Notes under the pieces: generated by a model
The model's input: the letters and a program-made list of their open reading frames with translations, nothing else
Databases searched by the model: none
What the model was told of the DNA's origin: nothing
Program-made: the position numbers and the translations under genes
In this document: piece after piece, positions 1-6,691 of the stretch
Layout: each line of letters opens with the position of its first letter
Position numbering within the stretch: position 1 is the first letter of the stretch
From: Pseudomonadota bacterium
GTDB lineage: Bacteria > Desulfobacterota > Desulfarculia > Desulfarculales > Desulfarculaceae
Assembly (NCBI GenBank): GCA_018902755.1
Contig: JAHIQI010000022.1
Coordinates: 1-24,769, forward strand
DNA: 24,769 nucleotides
Reading direction: 5' to 3'

Positions 1-1
1 C

Positions 2-154
2 TGGCAGCCGGAGCAGATCGTGATGAGCCTGGAGAACCGCATGAAGTGCGGCATCGGCATCTGCGGGCGCTGCAACGTGGGCCCGGAGTACGTGTGCAAG
101 GACGGCCCGGTGTTCACCAAGGCACAGCTCGATAAGCTGCCGAAAGAATACTAG
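2..154 (+). CDS. C-terminal end of FAD/NAD(P)-binding [2Fe-2S] oxidoreductase subunit (hydrogenase gamma/HdrF-like), 5' truncated by window
   Basis: Only the last 50 residues are present; the gene enters from the left edge in frame 2 and stops at TAG 152-154. Visible residues carry a C-X4-C-X2-C-X7-C pattern (CGIGICGRC, then YVC), which is how PyrK-type and sulfhydrogenase-gamma-type flavoproteins bind a [2Fe-2S] cluster at their C terminus. The ending, with a short Cys cluster, a DGPVF segment and a Lys-rich tail, is typical of the FAD/NAD(P)-binding subunits that pair with hydrogenases or heterodisulfide-reductase-like complexes. In that family the protein passes electrons between NAD(P)H and Fe-S partners through FAD. 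The next gene downstream is an Hdr-like Fe-S protein on the same strand, 159 bases away, which fits an electron-transfer module. The FAD and NAD domains lie outside the window, so the exact subfamily is inferred. Confidence 0.8.
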   Translation, partial: WQPEQIVMSLENRMKCGIGICGRCNVGPEYVCKDGPVFTKAQLDKLPKEY

Positions 155-313
155 AAAACAATTTCCTTTCAGCGCGGCCCCTATGTTCTTGCGCGCCGAT
201 AGGGATTGGGATAGGCTATCGAAAACCCCGTTTAGGTATAGGAATGGGGACAGCCGAAGGCTCCAAGACAGGGGCCCGGTTGCCCAGCGAATAGAGATTT
301 GGGGAGACAACGA
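155..313 (+). promoter_or_regulatory. Intergenic leader with mutually exclusive hairpins
   Basis: The 159-base gap before the selenoprotein gene contains no gene. CCCTAT at 179-184 can pair with ATAGGG at 199-204. CGATAG at 197-202 can instead pair with CTATCG at 216-221, so the two hairpins compete for bases 199-202. A further CCCC (226-229)/GGGG (246-249) pairing is possible. This could be an attenuator-like leader or simply structured spacer. I saw no convincing -35/-10 pair. The ribosome binding site GGGGAG at 301-306 serves the ATG at 314. Confidence 0.3.
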
Positions 314-1636
314 ATGAGTCAAGAGCCGATCAAACTGGGCAAACGCGAATCAAAACTTCGCGTGGACCCCAAATGGGCCGATGTGTGCCTCACTTGTGGC
401 ACATGCGCCGGAGGCTGTCCGGTCACCGGCGTGGACGGCATGGACCCCCGCAAGGCGGTGCGCATGGCCGCCCTGGGGCTGGATGACGAACTAATCAACT
501 CCCGCTTCCCCTGGATCTGCACCCTTTGCGGCCGCTGCGAACGCGCCTGCCCCATGGGTGTGGAAATCCTGGCCATGATGCGCACGGCCCGCGGCCTGCG
601 TGAGCGGGACAAGGTGCCGGGCCCCATCCACAAGGGCACCATGATGTCCATGGAGCGTGGCAACAACCTGGGTATCCCCCACGACGACTGGCTTTTCCTG
701 CTGGCCGACATGTCCAAGGAAATGGAAGAAGAGGGCTTCCCCGGCTTCTACGTTCCCGTGGACAAGGTGGGCGCCAGGGTGATCTCCACGGTCAACTCCA
801 AGGAGCCCTTCGGCGAGCCGGACGACATGAAGTTCTGGTGGAAGATATACTACGCCGCCAAGGAAAACTGGACTATTCCCAGCGAGAATTGGGAAGGCGT
901 GACTTGGGGCCTGTTCGGCGGGGACGACGAGTCCATGAAGGAACAGGCCCGGCGGGTGGTTGAAAACGCCCGCAAAGTGAAGGCCGAGGTCCTTCTCTTA
1001 CCCGAGTGAGGCCACGCCTATTATGGAACTAGGCTTAGTTTCAAAAAGTGGTTTCCCGAGGTTTTCGAAGAGTTCAAAGTGATGAACATCTTCGAGTTGA
1101 TGATGGAATACATCAAAGAGGGCCGGGTCAAGATTGATCGCGAAAAGTTCGCGGGCAAGCTGGCCACGGTGCACGACCCCTGCAACTACGGTCGCAAGAG
1201 CGAAAAGGCCTTCGGCAAGGCCTACTACGACGAGATCCGCTGGATCACCGACCAGATCTGCGACTCCTGGGTGGACACCTATCCCACTCGGGAAAACAAC
1301 TTCTGCTGCGGAGCCGGCGGCGGTGCCTGGGCCATGCCCTACACCAACGAGCGGCTCTACTACGGCCGCAAGAAGGCCCAGCAGATAGAAGAAACCGGCG
1401 CGGAGCTGGTGATTGCCCCTTGCCATAACTGCCGCGACCAGATAATGAAGGGACTCACCAAGGAATTCGACTTGGAGATAGAAACTTTCTATCTTTGGGA
1501 GCTTTTGTCCGAGGCCATCATCATCGAGCCTTGGAGCGAAGACGAGGTGGAAAAGGCCCACGCCGAATCGGCGGAGCAGTGGGAGCGCCTGGGCGTCGAG
1601 TTGGAAGACGAAGACGAGTGGACGCCGCCCGAATAG
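314..1636 (+). CDS. Hdr-like (HdrC-HdrB fusion) Fe-S oxidoreductase, selenoprotein with in-frame UGA
   Basis: Read as one 440-residue protein with selenocysteine at residue 232 (TGA 1007-1009). Residues 25-35 and 69-79 are two CxxCxxCxxxCP [4Fe-4S] motifs, as in HdrC/GlpC. The C-terminal part is an HdrB-type CCG domain with C290, C331-C332, C370 and C373. The middle (about 150-250) looks like a first, degenerate CCG domain in which the usual CCG is GLFGG and the following Cys is the TGA codon (PE-U-GHAYYG). The frame stays open from 1010 to the TAG at 1634 without a shift, and the second half has no Shine-Dalgarno of its own. ATG 314 is chosen over TTG 299 because GGGGAG lies 7 bases upstream. 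Proposed role: cytoplasmic electron transfer or disulfide-type chemistry with the flavoprotein encoded upstream; substrate unknown. The alternative is a nonsense mutation, which the downstream hairpin and intact domains argue against. Confidence 0.8.
1007..1034 (+). promoter_or_regulatory. Candidate bacterial SECIS element (UGA plus downstream hairpin)
   Basis: TGA at 1007-1009 is followed by a hairpin: GCCTA (1016-1020) pairs with TAGGC (1030-1034). TT/AA (1021-1022 with 1027-1028, C1029 bulged) can extend it, leaving an ATGG loop at 1023-1026. The loop lies about 14-17 bases after the UGA, near the short end of the distance known for bacterial SECIS. Loop Gs are present but not in the first two loop positions, so it is not a textbook match. 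Codons here (TAT TAT GGA ACT AGG CTT AGT) are unusually AT-rich for the gene, as expected if RNA structure constrains them. Confidence 0.55.
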
Positions 1637-1660
1637 CTCGCTGAGCCATTAGCAAGCCAA

Positions 1661-1694
1661 GGGGCCGCCTCTGTGGGGCGGCCCCTTTCATTTT
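1661..1694 (+). terminator. Rho-independent terminator after the selenoprotein gene
   Basis: A 9-bp perfect GC stem (1661-1669 with 1677-1685) with a 7-base loop is followed by TTTCATTTT. It starts 24 bases after the stop codon at 1636 and ends the Hdr-like unit. The Shine-Dalgarno of the next gene begins immediately after it, so that gene must be read through or have a promoter overlapping this region. Confidence 0.85.
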
Positions 1695-1705
1695 GGAGGA
1701 GCGCA

Positions 1706-2227
1706 ATGGCCGAAGTTAAATCAGCCCTGGAGATAGCCATGGAGCGGGCCGCCGCCCTGGGGGCGGGCGAGGACGACAGCAAGCGCCAAGCCCAGGAAAA
1801 GGGCCAGGCCCTGGCCCGCCAATGCCTGGAAGGGGACCTGAGCGCCGCGGACATGGCCGCCCAGTTGGCCGGGATGGCGCCGGACAGCATCGCCTCGGCG
1901 GCTCGCGCCCTGCTGGAGGCTCTTGGCGAGGACCGCCAGGGGGCGCTGCCCGCCTTGGAGGCCATGTGCTCCCAGGGAGCGACCAGGGAGGCCTACGAGG
2001 CCCTGGCCCTGGCCCAGGCCCAGCGGGAGAAGGCCCGTCGAGAGCTTGACAGCGAGCTGGCCCAGGGTATGGTTGCCGACCTGGCCGCCAAGGGCATCAG
2101 CGGCAACGCGGTGCGGCCCAATCCGCTGGCCCATCCCGACTACGATTCCCGTTGCGGGGCGGCCCTGGCCGGGGCCGAGGCGGAGCTAAAGGCAGCGAGT
2201 GCCCAAGTACTACGGTCCTTGATCTAG
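1706..2227 (+). CDS. Conserved-looking hypothetical protein, Ala/Glu-rich helical
   Basis: A 173-residue protein starting at ATG 1706, chosen because GGAGGA at 1695-1700 is ideally spaced. It is rich in Ala, Glu, Gln and Arg, with long predicted helices and probable coiled-coil character over residues 1-125. Two short Cys-containing spots (around ARQCLEG and EAMCSQG) and a C-terminal stretch with NPLAHPDYDSR are visible. There is no signal peptide and no membrane segment. I do not recognise a characterised family; short Ala/Glu-rich proteins beginning MAE.KSALEIA occur as uncharacterised (DUF-type) proteins in anaerobic bacteria, but I am recalling that, not testing it. A nucleotidyltransferase-like gene follows 41 bases downstream, so the two are probably cotranscribed. 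Function unknown. Confidence 0.75.
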   Translation: MAEVKSALEIAMERAAALGAGEDDSKRQAQEKGQALARQCLEGDLSAADMAAQLAGMAPDSIASAARALLEALGEDRQGALPALEAMCSQGATREAYEALALAQAQREKARRELDSELAQGMVADLAAKGISGNAVRPNPLAHPDYDSRCGAALAGAEAELKAASAQVLRSLI

Positions 2228-2268
2228 ACGCCACCAACCTGACGGACATCTTGGAAGGAGAAGCAGCC

Positions 2269-2859
2269 GTGTCGCAGACGCAGGATCTTTTGCAAAAAGC
2301 CGCTGAGCTGCAAGAGCGGGGTTGGGAGGTGGTGCGCCGCCTGGGCCTGCTGGAGAGCTGGTCGCGGGTGGGGCGTCCGGTGCTGGTGGGCTCGTTGCGT
2401 TTCGGCCTGATGCGCCACCCCAACCTGGACCTGGAGATTTACACCGATACCCCGCAAGTGGCCGAGGGCTTCGCGGTGGTCGGCGAGTTGGCCCAGGTGC
2501 CGGGAGTCGTGCAGGTGCAGTACTTGAACGCCCTGGACACGGCCGATCAAGGGCTCTACTGGCGAGTGGACTACCAAGACGAGTGGGGCGACATCTGGGA
2601 CATCGACAACTGGCTGGTGGCCCACGACCATCCCCACGCCGGGCTGGCCGACGGCCTGGCCACGGCCCTGGAGGCCAAGCTCACCCCGGCCCAGCGCCTG
2701 GCCATCCTCACCATAAAAGACGCCTCGGACCGTGCGAACAAGGCCCGAGGCGTGGATATCTACAAGGCGGTCCTGGTCGGCGGGGTGGCCACGCCCCAGG
2801 AGTTTGAATACTGGAGTTCGGCTCACCCGCCCGCCGAGATCGAGCTATGGCGGCCATAG
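2269..2859 (+). CDS. Nucleotidyltransferase-fold-like protein
   Basis: A 196-residue protein starting at GTG 2269, supported by GGAAGGAG at 2253-2260 eight bases upstream; longer in-frame starts upstream would overlap the previous gene. Residues 39-60 contain a GS...D-x-E arrangement (G41-S42, D54, E56) like the metal-binding signature of the polymerase-beta nucleotidyltransferase superfamily. Around residue 100 an Asp-rich segment (DEWGDIWDIDNW) could supply a third acidic residue. There is no membrane segment. Similar soluble proteins in anaerobes are annotated inconsistently, and I know of no proven substrate. It probably forms a short operon with the preceding hypothetical gene. Its stop abuts that of the convergent MBL-fold gene, with two bases between them. 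The fold assignment is an inference from the short motif. Confidence 0.75.
   Translation: MSQTQDLLQKAAELQERGWEVVRRLGLLESWSRVGRPVLVGSLRFGLMRHPNLDLEIYTDTPQVAEGFAVVGELAQVPGVVQVQYLNALDTADQGLYWRVDYQDEWGDIWDIDNWLVAHDHPHAGLADGLATALEAKLTPAQRLAILTIKDASDRANKARGVDIYKAVLVGGVATPQEFEYWSSAHPPAEIELWRP
2845..2859. repeat. Short inverted repeat at convergent stop codons
   Basis: CTATGGC (2845-2851) and GCCATAG (2853-2859) form a 7-bp inverted repeat around a single G. It covers the last codons and TAG of the nucleotidyltransferase-like gene and lies just past the stop of the opposing hydrolase gene. With no loop it is a poor hairpin; it may be chance. Confidence 0.3.
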
Positions 2860-2861
2860 AG

Positions 2862-3524
2862 CTATAACATGGGGAAGTAGAACTTCTCGATCAGGGCGAA
2901 GTTCTTGTCCACCTGCTCCTTGCCCTTGACGATGGGGCCGTGGCCGGGCAGCACCAGTTCGATGTCCAGGGCGGCCACCTTCTTGATGGAGTCCTTCAGC
3001 TGCTCCCCGCTGCCGCCGGGGAAGTCCACCCGGCCCACTCCCTGCGCGAACACCAGGTCCCCGGCGATGAGCACCTTGTGAGTGGGCCAGTAGAGGCATA
3101 CGTGGCCGGGGCTGTGGCCGGGGGTGTGGATCACCTGCAGGGTTTCCTCGCCCAGGGTCAGCTCGCCCTCGTCCAGGATGATGTCCATGGTGAGGTCCGG
3201 GAAGTTCATGCCCAAGGCGCTGGCCAGGGCCCGGCCCTCGCCGTTCATGTAGGCGATCTCGTCGGAGTGCATGGCCAGCTTGGCCCCCTGGCGCTGCAAC
3301 TGAGCCGCGGCCTCCAGGTGGTCGGGGTGGCAGTGGGTCATCACCACCAGCTCGGGCGCCTCTCGGAAGCCGTCCCCGGCCAGGCCGTTTTCCACGTGGC
3401 CGTAGAGTTGGCTGTGTCCGGGGTCGATGAGAGTGAGCGGCCCGCCGGAGATGAGCACGCTGTTGCAGTTGTTGACCGTGGTCTGGGTCCAGGGGTAAAA
3501 GTACAGTCCTTGGGCTAGTTGCAT
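2862..3524 (-). CDS. MBL-fold metallo-hydrolase (metallo-beta-lactamase superfamily)
   Basis: A 220-residue protein starting at the ATG at 3524-3522, chosen because AAGGAGT sits just upstream on the minus strand; the 38-residue upstream extension looks noncoding. Zinc-ligand motifs are complete: H64-x-H66-x-D68-H69 (THCHPDH), H141 in the HTPGHSPGHV segment, D156 (AGD) and H195 (LPGHGP). This is the arrangement of glyoxalase II-like and other thioester or phosphoester hydrolases of the superfamily. No signal peptide is visible, so it is probably cytoplasmic with a dinuclear metal site. Substrate cannot be told from sequence. It is divergent from the small Cys-protein gene at 3681 and convergent with the nucleotidyltransferase-like gene. 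Confidence 0.9.
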   Translation of the reverse strand: MQLAQGLYFYPWTQTTVNNCNSVLISGGPLTLIDPGHSQLYGHVENGLAGDGFREAPELVVMTHCHPDHLEAAAQLQRQGAKLAMHSDEIAYMNGEGRALASALGMNFPDLTMDIILDEGELTLGEETLQVIHTPGHSPGHVCLYWPTHKVLIAGDLVFAQGVGRVDFPGGSGEQLKDSIKKVAALDIELVLPGHGPIVKGKEQVDKNFALIEKFYFPML

Positions 3525-3606
3525 GTCTACTCCTTGGGGCTGCGGTTGTCCTCGGGGCACAGTCTGCCAGGGGATGCTTACAGATGCAAGAAGCGGCCAT
3601 AAGGGT

Positions 3607-3668
3607 TTGACCCCAGCGGCCGGCCCCATTATGCTCAATTATACCCGAGTGCGTCCCCGAGGGGACGC
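3607..3668 (+). promoter_or_regulatory. Sigma-70-type promoter with leader hairpin for the Cys-protein/YIP1 operon
   Basis: TTGACC (3607-3612), a 17-base spacer and TATGCT (3630-3635) form a good sigma-70 match. Transcription would start near 3642. The leader carries a GCGTCCC/GGGACGC hairpin with CGAG loop (3651-3668), directly upstream of the ribosome binding site GGTGGAG (3669-3675) for ATG 3681. Confidence 0.55.
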
Positions 3669-3680
3669 GGTGGAGAAGCG

Positions 3681-3938
3681 ATGAGCGATTCCAGCCGCCC
3701 CAAATGCTTCGGCGATCTGGAGCGGGTTTTCCCCTCCGAGTCCGGCGGGCTGCGCCAAGTGGCCGCCGGTTGCTGGGACTGCACTCACCGGGTGGATTGC
3801 CTGCGGGCGGCCGCCTCGGGTCAGGGGCGCGAGACCCTGTACGAGGAAAAGGCCCTGAGGGGCGACCCCGAGGGCATGGTTGGCTTCATGCGGCGCTGGT
3901 CGCGGCGCAAGGCGGCGTCCCGGCGGGAGGAAAGCTGA
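3681..3938 (+). CDS. Small cysteine-containing protein (possible Zn or Fe-S site)
   Basis: An 85-residue soluble protein with ATG 3681 preceded by GGTGGAG. Four cysteines, C9, C31, C34 and C40, form a C-X21-C-X2-C-X5-C pattern that could bind zinc or an Fe-S cluster. The C terminus is strongly basic (RRWSRRKAASRR), which could bind nucleic acid or membrane. I recall similar short uncharacterised proteins in Desulfobacterota but no function. Its TGA stop overlaps the ATG of the next gene (TGATG, 3936-3940), so it is translationally coupled to the YIP1-type membrane protein. Too short for a confident family call, but the upstream promoter and coupling make it a real gene. Confidence 0.8.
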   Translation: MSDSSRPKCFGDLERVFPSESGGLRQVAAGCWDCTHRVDCLRAAASGQGRETLYEEKALRGDPEGMVGFMRRWSRRKAASRREES

Positions 3939-4735
3939 TGGGAGTCTTTTGCCCCTTTTGCGGCAGCGACGTGGACCCGGAGCAGGCCCAGCCCGGCACC
4001 CTGCCCGGAACCGCCCACTGCCCCACCTGCCGCCAGGAAATAGACCTTCCCGGCCCGCCGCCCCTGAGCCAGCCTCCCTTCGCGCCGCCGCTCATGCCGC
4101 CGCCCCAGATGGCAGCCCAGCCGCCCCAGCCAGGCCCGCCCTGGGAAGGGGAGGGCGGTTTTTTCTCGCGCCTGGTGCGCACCGTCGGACAGTTGCTGTT
4201 TCACCCGGTGTGCTTCTTCCAGGCTCCGGCCCGCCCCGGCTATGCCTGGGCCCTCAGCTTCGGCCTGATCCTGGGCACCCTGGGCCAGGCCTGCAACGTG
4301 TACTGGGGCCACGCCCTGGGCAACGACTACCTGTCGTTCCGCTCGGCCCTCCTGGGGCTGATCTTCTCCCCCTTCATGGTCATCGCCTCGGTATTCCTCA
4401 CCACCTGGGTGGTGCACTTCTGCCTGTGGATTTTGCGGGGGACCCACAACGGGGTCCAGGCCACCTTCCGGGTGATGGCCTATGGTCAGGCCACGGGTCT
4501 GTTCATGGCTCTACCCTACGTAGGCATGCCCCTGGCCGCGGTGTGGGGCCTGGTGGTGGCCATCGGGGGCCTGGCCGCGGCCCACGGCACCGGGCGCTGG
4601 CGCACCTTCTGGGCCCTGTTCCTGCCCTTGATCTTCATTTTCGGCATCGTCATCACGGTGGTCGTGTTGATGTTGGCCGTGGGGGTGGGCTCGGTTTTCC
4701 TGGAGCATCTGCGGAGCCTGCCCCGCCACATCTAG
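3938..4735 (+). CDS. Zinc-ribbon/YIP1-family membrane protein
   Basis: 265 residues starting at ATG 3938 (GGGAGG at 3925-3930; one-base overlap with the previous gene). Residues 5-31 form a zinc ribbon (C5-x2-C8 and C28-x2-C31). Residues about 37-70 are a Pro/Gln-rich flexible linker. The remainder is a multi-pass membrane domain of about five hydrophobic segments resembling YIP1-family proteins, including the FFSR...LFHPVCFF entry sequence and conserved Gly/Pro in the helices. Bacterial YIP1-domain proteins are integral inner-membrane proteins of poorly known function, so only location is supported. The zinc ribbon should face the cytoplasm. Coupling to the small Cys protein suggests they act together. 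The stop codon interlocks with that of the convergent helicase gene (shared CTAG 4732-4735). Confidence 0.85.
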   Translation: MGVFCPFCGSDVDPEQAQPGTLPGTAHCPTCRQEIDLPGPPPLSQPPFAPPLMPPPQMAAQPPQPGPPWEGEGGFFSRLVRTVGQLLFHPVCFFQAPARPGYAWALSFGLILGTLGQACNVYWGHALGNDYLSFRSALLGLIFSPFMVIASVFLTTWVVHFCLWILRGTHNGVQATFRVMAYGQATGLFMALPYVGMPLAAVWGLVVAIGGLAAAHGTGRWRTFWALFLPLIFIFGIVITVVVLMLAVGVGSVFLEHLRSLPRHI

Positions 4736-6657
4736 ACTTCGGCGGCGAAAAAGGCGGCCACCTCGGCCAGGTCGTGGGTGAGGGGCACCGGGGCCAGGGC
4801 CTTTAGGAAACGCCTGCCGTAGCCCTTGCTCACCAGGCGCACGTCCAACACCGCCAAGAGCCCCCGGTCGGTGGGGGTGCGCAACAGGCGTCCCAGCCCC
4901 TGCTTCAGCGACAAGATCGCCTCGGGCACCAATAGATGGGCGAAGCCGCTCTTGCCTTCCTCTTCCAGGCGCTGGCAGCGGGCGGCCACCAGGGGATCGT
5001 CAGGCGGGGCGAAGGGCAGCTTGTCCACGATCACCGCGCTCAGCGCCGCGCCGGGCACGTCCACCCCCTGCCAAAAGCTGGCCGTGGCCAAGAGCACGCT
5101 GGGGCTCTCCTCCACGAAACGTTTGAGCAACTCCAGGCGGGGAGCCTGGCCCTGCACCAGCATGGGGTAGGGCAGCTGCCCTTCCAGCATGGCGCTGACC
5201 GTCTCCAGATTGCGGTGGCTGGTGAACAGCACAAAGGCTCGCCCCCGGCTGTGCTCCAGAAGCTGCACCACCTGCTGGGCCACCGCGCCGGGGAACTTGC
5301 CGTTGCCCGGGTCGGGCATCTGGCGGGGCACGTAGAGCAGGGCCTGGGAGGCGGGGTCAAAGGGCGAATCCACGATTTTCTTGCGGGTCTCGGGCGGCAG
5401 GCCCATGCGGCGGCAAAAGGGCTCCAGATCGTCGGTGGGGGCCAGGGTGGCGCTGGTGAACACCAGGCGGCCCTGGTGGGCGTAGAGGGATTCTTGCAGG
5501 TGCGGCCCCACCTCCACCGGCGACAGGTGCAAGCTGGCCCCGCCCCGGGCCTCGGCCCAGGCCACGCTGTGCCCGGCCACCGGCTGGGCCGCCGCCTCCA
5601 GGTCCAGGGCCAGGGCCTGGGCCCGCTGGGCTAGGGCCTCGGAGGTCTCGTCGCTGCCCGGCAGGCTCTTGGCCAGGGCGTCCAGGGAATCCTGTAGTTC
5701 TCCACCCGCCGGGGCCAGCTTGGCCAACTCCTCGGGGCTGAGTGTCACCCGGCCGCCCGGTCCCAACATGCGGCGCAGCTTGCCGAAAAAGCCCTTGCCC
5801 GCCGCCTCCACCCGCGAGGCGGCCTGGGCGGCGGCGGCGTTGCCGGGGATCTCGCGCAAAAGGTCGCGCAGGAGCAAAGACAGGCGCTGCTGGCTGAGGC
5901 CCACCCCGAAGGCCTGGGTGGCCACCTCGGGCAGAATGTGGGCTTCGTCAAAGATTGCGGCCTGATAGCGGGGCAGGGCTTCGCCGTGGCCCCCGGCCCG
6001 GAGCACCAGGTCGGCCAGGAACAGGTGGTGGTTGACCACCACGATTTGGGCTTCGGAGGCCCGGCGGCGGGCTTCCATGAGGAAGCATTCGTGGCGCAGG
6101 GGGCAGCGGCCGCCCAGGCATTGCTCGCTGTTGGCGCTGACCTCGGCGGCCAGGCTGGGGGAGAGCCCCTGGCCACGCACCTCGTCCAGGTCGCCGCCGG
6201 GGGTGTCTTCCAGCCAATCCTCCAAAAAGGACAGCGCGCCCTTGAGGCCGGGCAGGGACAGGTCCGGCTGGGCGGCCAAGCCCATAAAACGCCGTCGGCA
6301 CAGGTAGTTGGTGCGTCCCTTGAGCACCGCCCAGGTGAGGTCCGGGGCCAGGGCCCGTCGCAGCAGGGGCAACTCCTTGCCCTGCACCTGGTCTTGCAAG
6401 GTGCGGGTGCCGGTGGAGACCACCACCTTGAGCCCAGAAGCCGCTGCCGGGGCCAGGTAGGCCAGGGTTTTGCCGGTGCCGGTGCCCGCCTCCACTACCA
6501 GGGGAACCTGCTGGCGAAGGGACTTTGAGACCGCGGCGGCCATCTCTATCTGGCCGGCACGAGGGGCGAAACCGCTTATGAATTGGGATAAGGGGCTGTC
6601 CGGGCCCAACATCAGTTGGGCCATCATGGAGTCGTCTGGCGTTTTGGCTTCGTCCAT
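4732..6657 (-). CDS. dinG: ATP-dependent DNA helicase, DinG/XPD-like (SF2)
   Basis: 641 residues from ATG 6657; a TTG at 6702 would add 15 residues but lacks support. Motifs in order: a Q-like motif (R33-AGQ36), Walker A (EAGTGTGKT, 56-64), the four [4Fe-4S] cysteines C120, C180, C185 and C191, the VVNHHL segment (207-212), the DEAH box (237-240), and a C-terminal helicase motif VI (QGLGRLLR). This is the DinG/Rad3-XPD architecture: a 5'-3' helicase that unwinds forked DNA, R-loops and D-loops. The length is close to the family's, and no exonuclease domain is present. The name dinG is by family; a YoaA-like role is equally possible. It is divergent from the CBS/ACT gene and overlaps the stop of the YIP1 gene by four bases. 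Confidence 0.92.
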   Translation of the reverse strand: MDEAKTPDDSMMAQLMLGPDSPLSQFISGFAPRAGQIEMAAAVSKSLRQQVPLVVEAGTGTGKTLAYLAPAAASGLKVVVSTGTRTLQDQVQGKELPLLRRALAPDLTWAVLKGRTNYLCRRRFMGLAAQPDLSLPGLKGALSFLEDWLEDTPGGDLDEVRGQGLSPSLAAEVSANSEQCLGGRCPLRHECFLMEARRRASEAQIVVVNHHLFLADLVLRAGGHGEALPRYQAAIFDEAHILPEVATQAFGVGLSQQRLSLLLRDLLREIPGNAAAAQAASRVEAAGKGFFGKLRRMLGPGGRVTLSPEELAKLAPAGGELQDSLDALAKSLPGSDETSEALAQRAQALALDLEAAAQPVAGHSVAWAEARGGASLHLSPVEVGPHLQESLYAHQGRLVFTSATLAPTDDLEPFCRRMGLPPETRKKIVDSPFDPASQALLYVPRQMPDPGNGKFPGAVAQQVVQLLEHSRGRAFVLFTSHRNLETVSAMLEGQLPYPMLVQGQAPRLELLKRFVEESPSVLLATASFWQGVDVPGAALSAVIVDKLPFAPPDDPLVAARCQRLEEEGKSGFAHLLVPEAILSLKQGLGRLLRTPTDRGLLAVLDVRLVSKGYGRRFLKALAPVPLTHDLAEVAAFFAAEV

Positions 6658-6691
6658 CACCGGGTTATCATATCCAGCCGCTTGAAAAAAC

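Noticed and set aside
1079..1636. Separate gene starting at GTG 1079 or ATG 1082
   Set aside because: No proper ribosome binding site, and the homologous frame continues upstream through 23 sense codons to the TGA; it fits better as the C-terminal part of the selenoprotein.
314..1636. Pseudogene with a nonsense mutation
   Set aside because: All cluster cysteines on both sides are intact, there is no frameshift or other stop, and a hairpin follows the TGA. Not formally excluded without sel genes.
2940..3518. Plus-strand open frame opposite the MBL-fold gene
   Set aside because: Antisense shadow of a gene with complete zinc motifs; composition is noncoding in type.
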